Assembly (NCBI RefSeq): GCF_014207855.1
Contig: NZ_JACHKZ010000021.1
Span: forward strand, 1 to 64,000
Direction: 5' to 3'
Source: Comamonas odontotermitis
Lineage (GTDB): Bacteria > Pseudomonadota > Gammaproteobacteria > Burkholderiales > Burkholderiaceae_C
DNA length: 64,000 nt
Position numbers and translations under genes: made by a program. The notes beneath the pieces were generated by a model. That model saw nothing but the letters and a program-made list of their open reading frames with translations. It was not told the origin of the DNA and did not search any database. Position 1 is the first letter of the stretch, and each line of letters starts with the position of its first letter. Shown one piece after another: positions 26,150-34,829 of this stretch.

Positions 26150-26719
26150 TTAGAAGAATGCGCCCACGATGTTCCCCAGCATTCCGCCCATTGCCGAGCC
26201 TTCTTTCTGGTTCGCCTGCGCCTGGTTGGCAGCTGAGTTGTAACCGCTGCCGAGAGAGCTGCTTGCGACTCCAGCCAGGTTGTTGCCTAGTCCAAGCGCC
26301 TGAGTCTTGCGCGTCCAGGCGGTGTCTTGCACGCCTTTGCGGGCTGCGTTCTGCGTAACTGCCCCGTTCGCCGCTTGGGCCAAGTTCAAGCCCACCATAC
26401 CAGCCTGATATGCACCGCTGCTTGGATCCATGCCGGGGGTGCGGGTCAACCTTGATTGCGCCTTGGCAAACTCGCTGGCGTTGGTTGCCGCAGCATCACC
26501 GGCCGCGCGGGCGTAATTTTCCGCGCTGTCATAGTTCATGGCATCGGCCGCCACCGCCTGGTGCAACGGCACATACGTGGTGTCGTACAGATCGGCAAGG
26601 CCGGAGCCGAACTTATTCAGTCGCTCAGAAGCCGCATTCGCCCTGCCCGAACTTCCGTCGTCTGCAAGCATCCCACCGACGATAGATGCGCCTGCACTAG
26701 CTACTATTCCCCAAGACAT
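26150..26719 (-). CDS. Internal virion protein (unknown)
   Basis: A 189-residue protein rich in Ala, Gly and Asn, with hydrophobic stretches at the start (MSWGIVASAGASIVGGML) and end (SAMGGMLGNIVGAFF). The ATG at 26719 has a strong AGGAGGT and is preferred over longer in-frame starts. Amphipathic, glycine-rich ends of this type are common in podovirus internal proteins that enter the cell envelope during DNA ejection. It overlaps the stop of the preceding cupin-like gene by 16 bases. Confidence 0.75.
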   Translation of the reverse strand: MSWGIVASAGASIVGGMLADDGSSGRANAASERLNKFGSGLADLYDTTYVPLHQAVAADAMNYDSAENYARAAGDAAATNASEFAKAQSRLTRTPGMDPSSGAYQAGMVGLNLAQAANGAVTQNAARKGVQDTAWTRKTQALGLGNNLAGVASSSLGSGYNSAANQAQANQKEGSAMGGMLGNIVGAFF

Positions 26720-27189
26720 GGCTGTACCTCCTGCGCCAATTGCTGCTTGGCAAAGCTGTCGTACTCCTCGTAGCTCTGCGCAATAAACTCGTTTTCGATC
26801 CGCTCCAGATCCGTGTCGTGTGTGCCGTGAATCGTCAGCCATCGGCTGTCAACGTGCGCGTATGCGGCACGCTTTATTCCGGGGAAGGATTCAACCACTT
26901 CACCAGGCGCCACACGCCTAATTCCGCTCTCTGTCAAAACCGAAACATCACCACTCAGAAGCACATTCAGGGAATGGTGCTTGTGAATCTTCCCCACCAC
27001 AGTGACGCCGGCCGGGATAAACATCTCCCGGGCATAGGTGCCGTGGGCAAAGTGATGAGTGACCGGTGTTTCAACCTGGGTGGTTGAGTCCGCCAGCATG
27101 GCCTCCTGCAGGCGCATCAGCTTGGTGCGCATTGCAAGATCCGGCTTTCTGGTGGCAATACTGGAAGTCATGAAGTGAATCCTAGCCAT
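26704..27189 (-). CDS. Cupin-like phage protein
   Basis: A 161-residue protein whose centre reads as a small beta-barrel: FIPAGVTVVGKIHKHHSLNV LLSGDVSVLTESGIRRVAPG, then SRWLTIHGTHDTDLERIE. The KIHKHH cluster and the sheet pattern match metal-binding cupin folds found in phage late operons. No substrate can be inferred. It lies between a tail-fibre assembly-like gene and an internal virion protein gene, so a role in virion assembly is possible. The start may also be the second Met (MTSSIATRKPD). Confidence 0.65.
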   Translation of the reverse strand: MARIHFMTSSIATRKPDLAMRTKLMRLQEAMLADSTTQVETPVTHHFAHGTYAREMFIPAGVTVVGKIHKHHSLNVLLSGDVSVLTESGIRRVAPGEVVESFPGIKRAAYAHVDSRWLTIHGTHDTDLERIENEFIAQSYEEYDSFAKQQLAQEVQPCLGE

Positions 27190-27195
27190 CAGGCG

Positions 27196-27582
27196 CTACT
27201 CGTGTGGCGCCACTGGCCAGACCACGGCCGCCGGATCTTTTTGGGTTGTAACGTCGCGCAGAGCCTGCCTGTATGCTTGCCACTCCTTAGCCAGCGGAGC
27301 GCCCGCCTCTGCGGCCGCAAATATTCGCCAGTCTGTCGCGGCAATCAGTTGGTCGCGTTTGTAACGAACCTGTGCCCAAGCCTCTTCTGTTGAAATGGGT
27401 TCCTCGTCCCAAGTACAGGTCTTGATGTTCCAGCGATGCCGAGGTGATGGGCAAGAAGTTAGCGGCCAGCCAGGGGGGTAACCCAACTCGATCAAAGCCC
27501 CGTCGGGGAACACGGCGCCGCCGACTGTTCCAAAGCCAATCAAGTAGGTGCCGTCGTGGGCGTAGTGAACGGCCTGTGTCAT
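27196..27582 (-). CDS. Tail fibre assembly-like protein
   Basis: A 128-residue protein. Its C-terminal half (EEAWAQVRYKRDQLIAATDW RIFAAAEAGAPL ... WQAYRQALRDVT) matches the C-terminal module common to phage tail-fibre assembly chaperones and XkdW-like proteins. The N-terminal half (YLIGFGTVGGAVFPDGALIE) is less conserved. Its ATG overlaps the stop of the J-like tail gene, consistent with an accessory to that protein. Confidence 0.7.
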   Translation of the reverse strand: MTQAVHYAHDGTYLIGFGTVGGAVFPDGALIELGYPPGWPLTSCPSPRHRWNIKTCTWDEEPISTEEAWAQVRYKRDQLIAATDWRIFAAAEAGAPLAKEWQAYRQALRDVTTQKDPAAVVWPVAPHE

Positions 27583-28850
27583 CGTTTTGCACCTATTGCG
27601 TACAGCATTGCGTTGCCAATAGCGCTGGGTGAATCGCCCTCAAACTGCAGCGTTACCGTGGTGGTGGTGCCAGCACCGGCGTAAAAAGCATAGGCATGCG
27701 ATACCGTGATGTAGCCAGTGTCCACCTCATAGCCAGCAACTGACCCACCGTTGACAAGCAGCCTGGTCCCAGTCTTTCGGAAGCCGGAGCCGTAAGTAAT
27801 GATGCCCGTGGCGTGCACATACACCCACCCGGCGTAGTTCATGGTGACATTCAAGCTCACCACATTGATCCACGTTCCAAAGCCAACACCGGCCACACCC
27901 GACGGGCTTGAGTTGAATACTGGAACTGTCACAGCATTGCCAGCAATCAGCAGGGTATCAACCTGGGCCAGGCCAATCTTGGCAGTGGTGATGGTTCCGT
28001 CCGCTATAACCGCCGACTCGATGTACACGCCAGGCTGGACGATCTGCCCGTTCAGGTTTCTTGGCGTGGTGTAGACCACAAACGGAACCGCTGTTCCATT
28101 ATTCGGAGAGCCAATAGCAAAACGGTCGGCGCGGACAATGAAGGTAGAAACCGTGGCGCCGTTGTTCGCCTCGCTCATCAGGCCAAAGCCAGATACATGC
28201 CCGTTCAGATCCACCTTGATTGTGTACTTCGCCATCATCTGGCCGTCGGCGGTAGCGCGCGCGGAAGTCTCTTGCTGAATGAGCGCGGTATTCTGGCCCA
28301 CCTTGACTTGCAGATCCGTCAGCAACTGTGCGTAGGCAGAGATGTCTGTCGCCATGGTGGTGTACTTCTGCTGCAAGAGTGCATAGTTCCCATTCAGGAC
28401 GGCGTACTGCTGGTCGGTACGAATGATGATCGCGGCGTCTGCACTGACCCGCTCTTGCCGCTCCTGGAAGAAGTTGACGCCGTTCTTGCTGACGTCGATC
28501 TTGATGAGTTCGATCCGCTCCCCGAGCTCCTTCCATAGCAGAGAGTTGCGAATATCGTCCTGGATCTTGTTGAGCAGGCCGGGTACATCCCCAGGCTTGA
28601 GCACCTGTGGCGCAGTCGAACCGCCGCCCTTTTTTAGAGTCTCGGTCGCAGAAGCAATATCGATTCCTGCGATCTTGAGTTCTGCCCGGGTGATGAACTG
28701 CTGATTGCCATCTCCGGCCGTGCCGTTGCGCACGTTCATCCCGGTTGCCATGTCCTGCAGCACCTTGCGCACATTCGGATCGGCAACCGCATTCAGAGCC
28801 GTCTGGCTGATTGCTGGTACGCCTTGGTGACGAGAGTTGGGCGCGGTCAT
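27579..28850 (-). CDS. Tail tip / host-specificity protein with DUF1983-like domain
   Basis: A 423-residue structural protein. The central part is helical and Gln-rich, with repeated ALLQQKYTTMATDISAYAQL-type segments. The following sheet domain (STFIVRADRFAIGSP ... GVYIESAVIADGTITTAKIG) is the signature of DUF1983, the C-terminal region of lambda J-like tail tips. The C-terminus (NVTMNYAGWVYVHATGII ...) is a beta-rich domain. It probably forms part of the distal tail that touches the receptor. It overlaps the upstream 741-residue tail gene by four bases. Confidence 0.7.
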   Translation of the reverse strand: MTAPNSRHQGVPAISQTALNAVADPNVRKVLQDMATGMNVRNGTAGDGNQQFITRAELKIAGIDIASATETLKKGGGSTAPQVLKPGDVPGLLNKIQDDIRNSLLWKELGERIELIKIDVSKNGVNFFQERQERVSADAAIIIRTDQQYAVLNGNYALLQQKYTTMATDISAYAQLLTDLQVKVGQNTALIQQETSARATADGQMMAKYTIKVDLNGHVSGFGLMSEANNGATVSTFIVRADRFAIGSPNNGTAVPFVVYTTPRNLNGQIVQPGVYIESAVIADGTITTAKIGLAQVDTLLIAGNAVTVPVFNSSPSGVAGVGFGTWINVVSLNVTMNYAGWVYVHATGIITYGSGFRKTGTRLLVNGGSVAGYEVDTGYITVSHAYAFYAGAGTTTTVTLQFEGDSPSAIGNAMLYAIGAKR

Positions 28851-31072
28851 AGGCCTGCTAGCTCCTTTGCCTTCTCGGCCACTCTCAGCTCACGGAAGCG
28901 GCCCTGCCCAGAAACCTCGATCTTCCAGCGGTCAGACATGAACCCCGCGGGGAGGCGGAAGTCGGTAACTTTCTGCGTGATGGTTTCTGTGTGCGTGAGC
29001 ACATCGTCGGCATAGAACTTGATGTTCCAGTTTCCGCTGGCCACTGCCTGCGCAAAGGCAAAATTCAATGGCCTGGTCAACACCATCTCGCGCGATTTCC
29101 ACCTGCACTGTTGATCTTCACCAGCGTGGAAGGCATATATTTTGGATCCGACCACGTAATAAAGCTGGTCGGCCATCAGCCCGGTAAACGTGCATTGGGC
29201 CAGGAACCCCGGCAATTCTGTCATCGTGCCGCCCGCCTCATCCAGGCGGATGACAAAAGGCGTGGTGGTGTTGTCGTGGGTGTAGGCCAGCAGGCGGCCA
29301 TCGTTCATCCCAAAGCGCAGATTCTTGAGGTCGCCATTGGTGAACCGAGCGCGCCATACCTCCCGGGTAAAGAACACCTGAGAATCTCCGAGACCGGCCT
29401 GCACGCCAATGATCGTCACCAATCCGTCGGGGCTGGCGTAGATAACGCGCCCGGCCACGTTGATGATGCTCCACTTGTTCACCCCGGCCTGCTCAATGTT
29501 GAGTTGGCTGACCGTCATGGCATCAGGCGATATGCCCTCCACCAGGTAGGGCTGGGTGCGAGTGGTAATGATCGCCCCGGTGCCAATAGCACACGCACCC
29601 ACAACCTGACTCTTGAGCGGTTTCACATTCGCCGGACTCCAGGCCCAAGGGCGGTAGGCTTCCGAGAAGTGCACCTCGTTTTCACGCATCGCCATCAAAA
29701 TGCCGTTGGGCAAAAGCGTCAGGTTGCGCAGGTCTTGCGCGGGCGGATAGTTGTACAGCGCATTCAATTCCTCATTGAGCTCTGCGCCGTTTTTTGTGTC
29801 GCGGAAGCTGAGTACCTTAGGCCCAGTCTGCCCCGAAAGGAAAATGCTGTCGGTGTAGTAGTAGCTGGCAATGGATGTGCCGCTGCCAGTCCGATAAAAG
29901 CGAATCTCCGAAATCGGTACATACCCATCTACCGCGTCCAGCGTTGCGGCAATATCAACTATGCCCGTCGGCGTGGCGTCCAGCGTCAGAGGATCTGAGG
30001 GTGGGCCCTCTTCGTTGTACTGGTTGACGTAGGTGTAAACGTATGCGCGGGATTCAATATCCTTTTCCTCGGCGCCCGCCGTCATCTGGGCGTCAAACAT
30101 ATTGTTCTGGTTCTCCACCTTGACCAGATTGAGCTCAACAAACTGCACGGCAGCATAGAAGCTTGAGTTGCTGGTGTAGATGTCCAGGTATGTTTCGCCC
30201 GTCACCTTGTCCTTGGCGATGATGCGCAGCACTTCAAATGCCCCGTCCGGCGTGGCCTGGTCAGCGGGAACCTGAGATTCGTTGTTGGTCGAGTTCTCCA
30301 GCTCCGGTTTTGCGCAAGGCGCAAAGTAGCTGCCTGTGTAGGTGAACCAAGTGTCAGAGGGCGACAAGTGGTAGTACGCATTGAGAAATGCTCGGTCAGG
30401 CTCGGGCAAGCCGTGGTTGTCCAGGTACTCGAATATTGGCCAGCCGTTGGCAGCATAGGTGACGGGATTGCCTGCAATATTCGTTGGCCGGTTCGTCGTG
30501 GCAGAAGTCACCTTCTTCTTTGGCGCTGTGAACCGGGCGTTGGTCAAATTGCCGCTCGCGTCGAAAGTGGGCGTAACCGCAATAGCGCCCTCTTGGTGCT
30601 TGACGTTACCGCTCTCGTAATGGAAGCGATATTCAATGTTGTGCTTGTCTTTGTTGATGCGCTTGAGCAGCAGGCCTCCGCCGGCCGGGATGGTTGGCGG
30701 AGTGGTTGGGCGTGGCACGCCCACCTTGTAGGAGGTTCCCGGAACTCCACCGGTAGGCCTGGTGCCCATACGATCTGTCACCCTGAACCCGTCCGATCCC
30801 GTGTAGTACAGGCGTCGATGCAGGTCGTTTGCAATGGGTGAACGAACCGCATCCACATCACCGGGCCATGAGTAGAACGTCAGCCCGTCCTCGGTCCATA
30901 TGCTCGATGGCTGATTGCTCATCGAGTTGATGTAGAAACCGGCCTTCATGTTGCGCAGCTCGCCGTAGGCGAAATCGCAATGCTCCGCAAGGGTGGCCGC
31001 TGCCTCCGGCAACAAAGACTCTTGCACCCTCGGAAAGATACCAGTGAACTTGTTCAGGATGAACCCGGCCAT
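28847..31072 (-). CDS. Large tail protein, nozzle/tube-like
   Basis: A 741-residue beta-rich protein beginning MAGFILNKFTGIFPRVQESL LPEAAAT. Repeated segments such as LLPNGILMAMRENEVHFSEA and IIGVQAGLGDSQVFFTREVW look like propeller blades. Size, start and position between head-tail adaptors and internal proteins resemble the nozzle proteins of short-tailed phages (P22 gp10 / T7 gp12 type). This is an analogy of position and fold, not a confirmed homology. It follows the holin-like gene by three bases. Confidence 0.65.
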   Translation of the reverse strand: MAGFILNKFTGIFPRVQESLLPEAAATLAEHCDFAYGELRNMKAGFYINSMSNQPSSIWTEDGLTFYSWPGDVDAVRSPIANDLHRRLYYTGSDGFRVTDRMGTRPTGGVPGTSYKVGVPRPTTPPTIPAGGGLLLKRINKDKHNIEYRFHYESGNVKHQEGAIAVTPTFDASGNLTNARFTAPKKKVTSATTNRPTNIAGNPVTYAANGWPIFEYLDNHGLPEPDRAFLNAYYHLSPSDTWFTYTGSYFAPCAKPELENSTNNESQVPADQATPDGAFEVLRIIAKDKVTGETYLDIYTSNSSFYAAVQFVELNLVKVENQNNMFDAQMTAGAEEKDIESRAYVYTYVNQYNEEGPPSDPLTLDATPTGIVDIAATLDAVDGYVPISEIRFYRTGSGTSIASYYYTDSIFLSGQTGPKVLSFRDTKNGAELNEELNALYNYPPAQDLRNLTLLPNGILMAMRENEVHFSEAYRPWAWSPANVKPLKSQVVGACAIGTGAIITTRTQPYLVEGISPDAMTVSQLNIEQAGVNKWSIINVAGRVIYASPDGLVTIIGVQAGLGDSQVFFTREVWRARFTNGDLKNLRFGMNDGRLLAYTHDNTTTPFVIRLDEAGGTMTELPGFLAQCTFTGLMADQLYYVVGSKIYAFHAGEDQQCRWKSREMVLTRPLNFAFAQAVASGNWNIKFYADDVLTHTETITQKVTDFRLPAGFMSDRWKIEVSGQGRFRELRVAEKAKELAGL

Positions 31073-31075
31073 TGG

Positions 31076-31474
31076 TTACTCCAAAGGCGCCATGTCCGTA
31101 GTGGATGCCTTCCACGCGGCACGGCGCCAGTTAGCGCCCCATTCCTTTGTCATGGCCTCTTCACCGTTCTCGCGCAATTGCTCCATCACCCAGGCGGCAT
31201 GACGGCGCTTTTCCTCCCGCTCCTTGAAACCGACATCTTTTCTTTTGGCCCACACGGATACAACACCGGTGAGAATCGTAAACAAAGCGCCAATGATGAT
31301 GCCCATGGTGTCCACCGAAAAACTCGAAAGCCAGGTCGGCGCGACCCCGGCATCCGTTGCAGCTTTGGCTATGCCGCCGGTGAAGGTGAACCCACCGATG
31401 GCATAGTTAGCTCCAGCAGAAATACGGCCGATTACAAAAGCGCGGCTCTCATCGAGAAGGGATTTGAATGACAT
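31076..31474 (-). CDS. Holin-like membrane protein
   Basis: A 132-residue protein with hydrophobic stretches, the clearest being TMGIIIGALFTILTGVVSVW, followed by a strongly charged C-terminal tail (KRKDVGFKEREEKRRHAAWV). The pattern recalls small phage holins with one or two membrane segments and a basic tail. It is away from the main lysis cassette (46500-48845), so it could instead be an ejection-related membrane protein. Confidence 0.55.
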   Translation of the reverse strand: MSFKSLLDESRAFVIGRISAGANYAIGGFTFTGGIAKAATDAGVAPTWLSSFSVDTMGIIIGALFTILTGVVSVWAKRKDVGFKEREEKRRHAAWVMEQLRENGEEAMTKEWGANWRRAAWKASTTDMAPLE

Positions 31475-31478
31475 TTTT

Positions 31479-32162
31479 CTACCCTCTCCCAGGCAGCACG
31501 GAATAAGTTAAAGGCGCGCGCAAGTCAAAGCCTGGAATCGGATACCACTGCTGCACACCATCCCGAAACACATTGTCTATTTCGTAGCCAACTCGTACAT
31601 GCAGCCCGAAGCGCCCCACGATGCGCTTGAATGCCGTGAGCTGCCAAGCATCTCCGCAGCGGAGGACGGTTACGCCGCCGCCGGTGTACTCCTGCACCGG
31701 TGTGTCAGCGCTGACAGGCAGCCCCAAGCGGTAAGCCAAGCCCTCCCCAGCATTGCGGCGATACCAAGCCTTGCGGGCCTTCTGGCTGCGGGGGTGGCTG
31801 CCTTCGCACCAGTAGCAGGCCTCGACGGCCGCCTTGTACTCGTCCGAGGCCGGGTCACTGTTGAGCCACTGGCCAGGCTCTGGGCGGTGCGTGGCCGGGT
31901 TCCACGGCACGTTGTCGCCGTGGGCGGTGATGTTCCCCATTGGGCATATGTCACTGTCCAGCATGTCCGGCTTCACGGCAATCAGCCGCTCATCGCCCCA
32001 ATCCAGCATCTTGGCGATCTTGCCGGCCTTGAAAAGCCGCACCTTCCACTTGCCCCACATGAGGCCGTCTGAGCGCTTGTCGGCTTCCTTGAATGCTGCG
32101 ATTGCCAGCGGCTGCAGTTCCGCGGGCATGTTGGTTTTGGCGATCAGCTTGGCGATGTTCAT
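31479..32162 (-). CDS. Phage protein of unknown function
   Basis: A 227-residue protein (MNIAKLIAKTNMPAELQPLA ...) rich in Trp and Tyr, with a Cys-containing central segment (ACYWCEGSHPRSQKARKAWY). The C-terminus reads VGYEIDNVFRDGVQQWYPIP. No family is recognised. It overlaps the upstream 132-residue gene by four bases and sits between fibre genes and the holin-like gene. The aromatic, basic core would fit an enzyme or chaperone acting on the virion or envelope, but nothing catalytic can be pointed to. Confidence 0.6.
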   Translation of the reverse strand: MNIAKLIAKTNMPAELQPLAIAAFKEADKRSDGLMWGKWKVRLFKAGKIAKMLDWGDERLIAVKPDMLDSDICPMGNITAHGDNVPWNPATHRPEPGQWLNSDPASDEYKAAVEACYWCEGSHPRSQKARKAWYRRNAGEGLAYRLGLPVSADTPVQEYTGGGVTVLRCGDAWQLTAFKRIVGRFGLHVRVGYEIDNVFRDGVQQWYPIPGFDLRAPLTYSVLPGRG

Positions 32163-32557
32163 GACGCCCCCGTGGCAGTAGGTGGCAACATGGCCGCGGT
32201 AGCAATAACTTGCTGCGCCTGCCGAATGTCTTCCTTGATGAAAAGAGAAGTGAGCGCCGCAACAATGGCCACGCCCTTCATTAACTGACCAAGCGAAGTG
32301 CCAGTGTCTGGGTCAATCAGCTCAATGTCCGAGGCCAGTAGTTCTGCATTGACAGATGTGTAAAGAGGTGGGATCGGCACATAGCGATAGTTTCCGTCTG
32401 CGCCAAGAATCTGCTCTTCCCGATACCAAACGATCGATGGCTCTCTGCCAAACGGATTTTCCAGACTAGCCCGCGCAACCCGAATACGACTTTCACCAGG
32501 GGAAACGGCAGGCATGTATGGTTTTAGTTCTTCACTTGTCATTTCATATTCCTTCAC
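32159..32557 (-). CDS. Fibre-module protein, paralogue of 33136-33483
   Basis: A 132-residue protein sharing a layout with the gene at 33136-33483: a basic N-terminal strand (RIRVARASLENP), then PSIVWYREEQILGADGNYRYV, then a hydrophilic segment ending in IDPDTGTSLGQLMKG. The two flank the fibre-tip-like gene and overlap it or abut it within a few bases. They are probably duplicated fibre-assembly or fibre-capping proteins. The C-terminus here has an extra hydrophobic stretch (AIVAALTSLF). Confidence 0.6.
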   Translation of the reverse strand: MKEYEMTSEELKPYMPAVSPGESRIRVARASLENPFGREPSIVWYREEQILGADGNYRYVPIPPLYTSVNAELLASDIELIDPDTGTSLGQLMKGVAIVAALTSLFIKEDIRQAQQVIATAAMLPPTATGAS

Positions 32558-33132
32558 AGATTAACAGTGGTAAAAGAATTACTTGTCCAAGGCACACCAG
32601 AAAAAGAACCCATTAAAGTGCCATTATTTGCACCAGTGAGTTCGGCTTGTGTATTTGCTGCACCAACCTTGAAGGAGGTTGTTTGCCCCCCAACTCCAAG
32701 ACCACAAAGTGCAATTTGCCGAATCGGAGCAGCCGAGGTGAGGCGAATAATAAAAAATGCAGACGCCCCAGAAAATGACAAACCAGTTACCAATTGATTG
32801 TCAGTGATAGTTGTACGCCCTACATTTCCGGAGCTACTATTAATAGGTGAGCAATCAACACATGTGTCAGTGTAATCAGCGCCTCCCGCTACAGTCCTAA
32901 ATTCCACTTCATTAATGGTTGGTGTGTTGTAATTTCCAGAGGTGACTATGTTATAGATTTTCCAGAATTGGAACGATGGAATATTACTCTTCCCATATAA
33001 GTCACTGAGCGAAATTATTCCTGATGTAGGCACCCCAGGCGCACAACCGTAATATGCAGATAGGCTATACCCACGCCCGAATTCCGCATGCGCCTGCGCC
33101 ATTGAAATGGGTCCCGAAGATGGCATCACCAT
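32554..33132 (-). CDS. Tail fibre tip-like protein (candidate receptor-binding protein)
   Basis: A 192-residue protein. The N-terminal motif SSGPISMAQAHAEFGRG ... SGIISLSDLYGKS is the recurring module that anchors many phage fibre and tip proteins. The rest is beta-rich, with two Cys in TDTCVDCSP and a galactose-binding-like segment near IYNIVTSGNYNTPTINEVEF. The gene is clearly more AT-rich than the surrounding late genes, suggesting recent exchange, as is common for receptor-binding parts. It overlaps the downstream paralogue gene by four bases. Confidence 0.65.
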   Translation of the reverse strand: MVMPSSGPISMAQAHAEFGRGYSLSAYYGCAPGVPTSGIISLSDLYGKSNIPSFQFWKIYNIVTSGNYNTPTINEVEFRTVAGGADYTDTCVDCSPINSSSGNVGRTTITDNQLVTGLSFSGASAFFIIRLTSAAPIRQIALCGLGVGGQTTSFKVGAANTQAELTGANNGTLMGSFSGVPWTSNSFTTVNL

Positions 33133-33135
33133 TGC

Positions 33136-33483
33136 TTATCCTTGCCCTGTTGGCATTGCAACGCTTGCGTTTTCCGCATCTCGCTTGCGTGCACGAAATA
33201 CGTAATAACTCTGTACTGCAAGCATTAGTTCTTGTCCAGTCATCATCCTAATTTCTTGCCCAGTATCTGGATCTATCATTGGAAATGTTTCAGACAATGC
33301 TTCTTCATCAATCACATTCAGTAGCATGCCTGCGTTGGCATATTTATAGGTTCCATCTGCGAGCAATATCTGATCTTCTTCAATCCACACGATGCTTGGG
33401 GAGCCACCATATTGATTATTCATTTCAACACGGTTAGCACGCTTGCGTACGGTTCCTGGTTCGGTAATTGGCAGGTAGTTCAT
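33136..33483 (-). CDS. Fibre-module protein, paralogue of 32159-32557
   Basis: A 115-residue protein with the pattern RKRANRVEMN ... SPSIVWIEEDQILLADGTYKY, then MIDPDTGQEIRMMTGQELM, closely parallel to the gene at 32159. It overlaps the stop of the tail fibre gene by four bases. AT-richer than the genes upstream of the fibre. Function is unknown; a fibre-assembly or connector role is inferred from position. Confidence 0.6.
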   Translation of the reverse strand: MNYLPITEPGTVRKRANRVEMNNQYGGSPSIVWIEEDQILLADGTYKYANAGMLLNVIDEEALSETFPMIDPDTGQEIRMMTGQELMLAVQSYYVFRARKRDAENASVAMPTGQG

Positions 33484-34829
33484 GATTGCGTTGACTCCAG
33501 TTGTTGAATACGCTCTTCCGCCTTTAGAAGACGGATTGCAAGTTGCACACAGGAAACCATTGCAGCATTGCCATAAGCCACTGACAAAACGCCTTCCTTG
33601 TTATTCATGACAACCTCGGGCAGAAGATTGCGCATGCCCTGAGCCGATATACCGGCTTGTCGCTCGCCGCTGTCGATACGGGTAAAAGTCCCATGCAACA
33701 AGCTAGCCAGTTGCTCAAGAAAGTCGCTGGATAGCGGCGCCCAGTCCTTCTTGAGGCGCTCATCGGAATACGCGGTGACGTTGCCTGCCGATGTGTAATT
33801 CCCAACTGTGTCTATTGAGAAGCGAACTTGGCCTGAACCAGCAGACCAGCCACCACAACGCAGCACGTTGTCTGTGTCAATTCCGAAGTTGATGGCATAT
33901 GAACCTGCACGATGGAAGGACATGAACGCAGCATCTGTAGGGCTGCCGATCACTTGGAACGTACTACCGTTCACCGCAGTCAATGCCCCTGTGTTCGGTG
34001 CCGTGCTAACAAGTCCCGTCAACTGCCCACCAGCCAGTTGCAATCTCGCATCCAGCGATGCCTGCAGGTTGGCAACAGACGAGATCGGCTGTGTGCCGGT
34101 ATGGGTTGCACGGTCGCGGAGCTGGGCATCGGTAGCGTTGGCAGTCGCTCCGGCTGCCACGGCCGCGAGCTTGTTCTTCTCGGCCGTGGTGTAGTCCTCG
34201 GTGGACAAGGCTTTGCCTGCTACCTTGTCCACCTTGGAATCCAGCGCAGTCTGCAGCCCCGTCACGCTGGAGATCGGCTGCGCGCCGGTGTGCGTTGTCC
34301 GATCACGCAACTGTGCATCGGTCGCGTTCTTCGTAGCTTGGTCAGCCACCCCGGCGAGTTTGCTCTTGTCGGCGGTGGTGTAGTCTTCCGTGGACAGGCC
34401 CTTGCCAGCCACCTTATCCACTTTGCCCGCCAGCCCGTCAGTAACTTGCGCCTGCTGCGCCAGATTGGCAAGGCCACCCGCCGTGATTCGCATGCCGATG
34501 TAATCCCCCGGCACGTAGTTCTGTGGCTGCGTTCCCTCTTGTGCTCGCTTTACATAGAGGCGCAATTCATTAACTACTGAGGTGTCAACGGCCAACACCT
34601 TCAATATCTCAATGTTGCTTTCGACAGATCCGGACTTCTTGTATCCGGTCATCATGTACCAATCGCCGTCGGTCAGTTGGGACAGGAACACCGCTGCACC
34701 GGAACTTATGCGGAGAATTCCATAGTCGAGTTCGTTATCTGGGTCGCTGGTCGTGGGAGCGGCCTTCACCGGCGCGGCGAACTGCGAATAGAAGTTATTG
34801 ATAAATCGCTGCTTCGCCATTTCAGTCAT
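33480..34829 (-). CDS. Tail fibre with C-terminal S74 self-cleaving chaperone
   Basis: A 449-residue fibre. The N-terminus (about 1-130) is the virion-attachment part. Residues 136-261 are two 63-residue repeats (KVDKVAGK.LSTEDYTTA ... THTG.QPISSV). The C-terminal domain begins SDERLKKDWAPLSS and contains RQAGISAQGMRNLLPEVV, matching the S74 intramolecular chaperone of endosialidases. The expected Ser/Lys dyad is Ser355 and Lys360, and cleavage would occur just before Ser355 after the trimer folds. It overlaps the fibre-tail adaptor gene upstream. Confidence 0.88.
   Translation of the reverse strand: MTEMAKQRFINNFYSQFAAPVKAAPTTSDPDNELDYGILRISSGAAVFLSQLTDGDWYMMTGYKKSGSVESNIEILKVLAVDTSVVNELRLYVKRAQEGTQPQNYVPGDYIGMRITAGGLANLAQQAQVTDGLAGKVDKVAGKGLSTEDYTTADKSKLAGVADQATKNATDAQLRDRTTHTGAQPISSVTGLQTALDSKVDKVAGKALSTEDYTTAEKNKLAAVAAGATANATDAQLRDRATHTGTQPISSVANLQASLDARLQLAGGQLTGLVSTAPNTGALTAVNGSTFQVIGSPTDAAFMSFHRAGSYAINFGIDTDNVLRCGGWSAGSGQVRFSIDTVGNYTSAGNVTAYSDERLKKDWAPLSSDFLEQLASLLHGTFTRIDSGERQAGISAQGMRNLLPEVVMNNKEGVLSVAYGNAAMVSCVQLAIRLLKAEERIQQLESTQS
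34047..34424 (-). repeat. Two tandem 189-bp repeats in the tail fibre gene
   Basis: The fibre residues 136-198 and 199-261 are near-identical 63-residue units starting KVDKVAGK and ending QPISSV...LD. At DNA level the copies differ mostly at third positions, so the duplication is not brand new. Repeat number could change fibre length. Confidence 0.8.
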
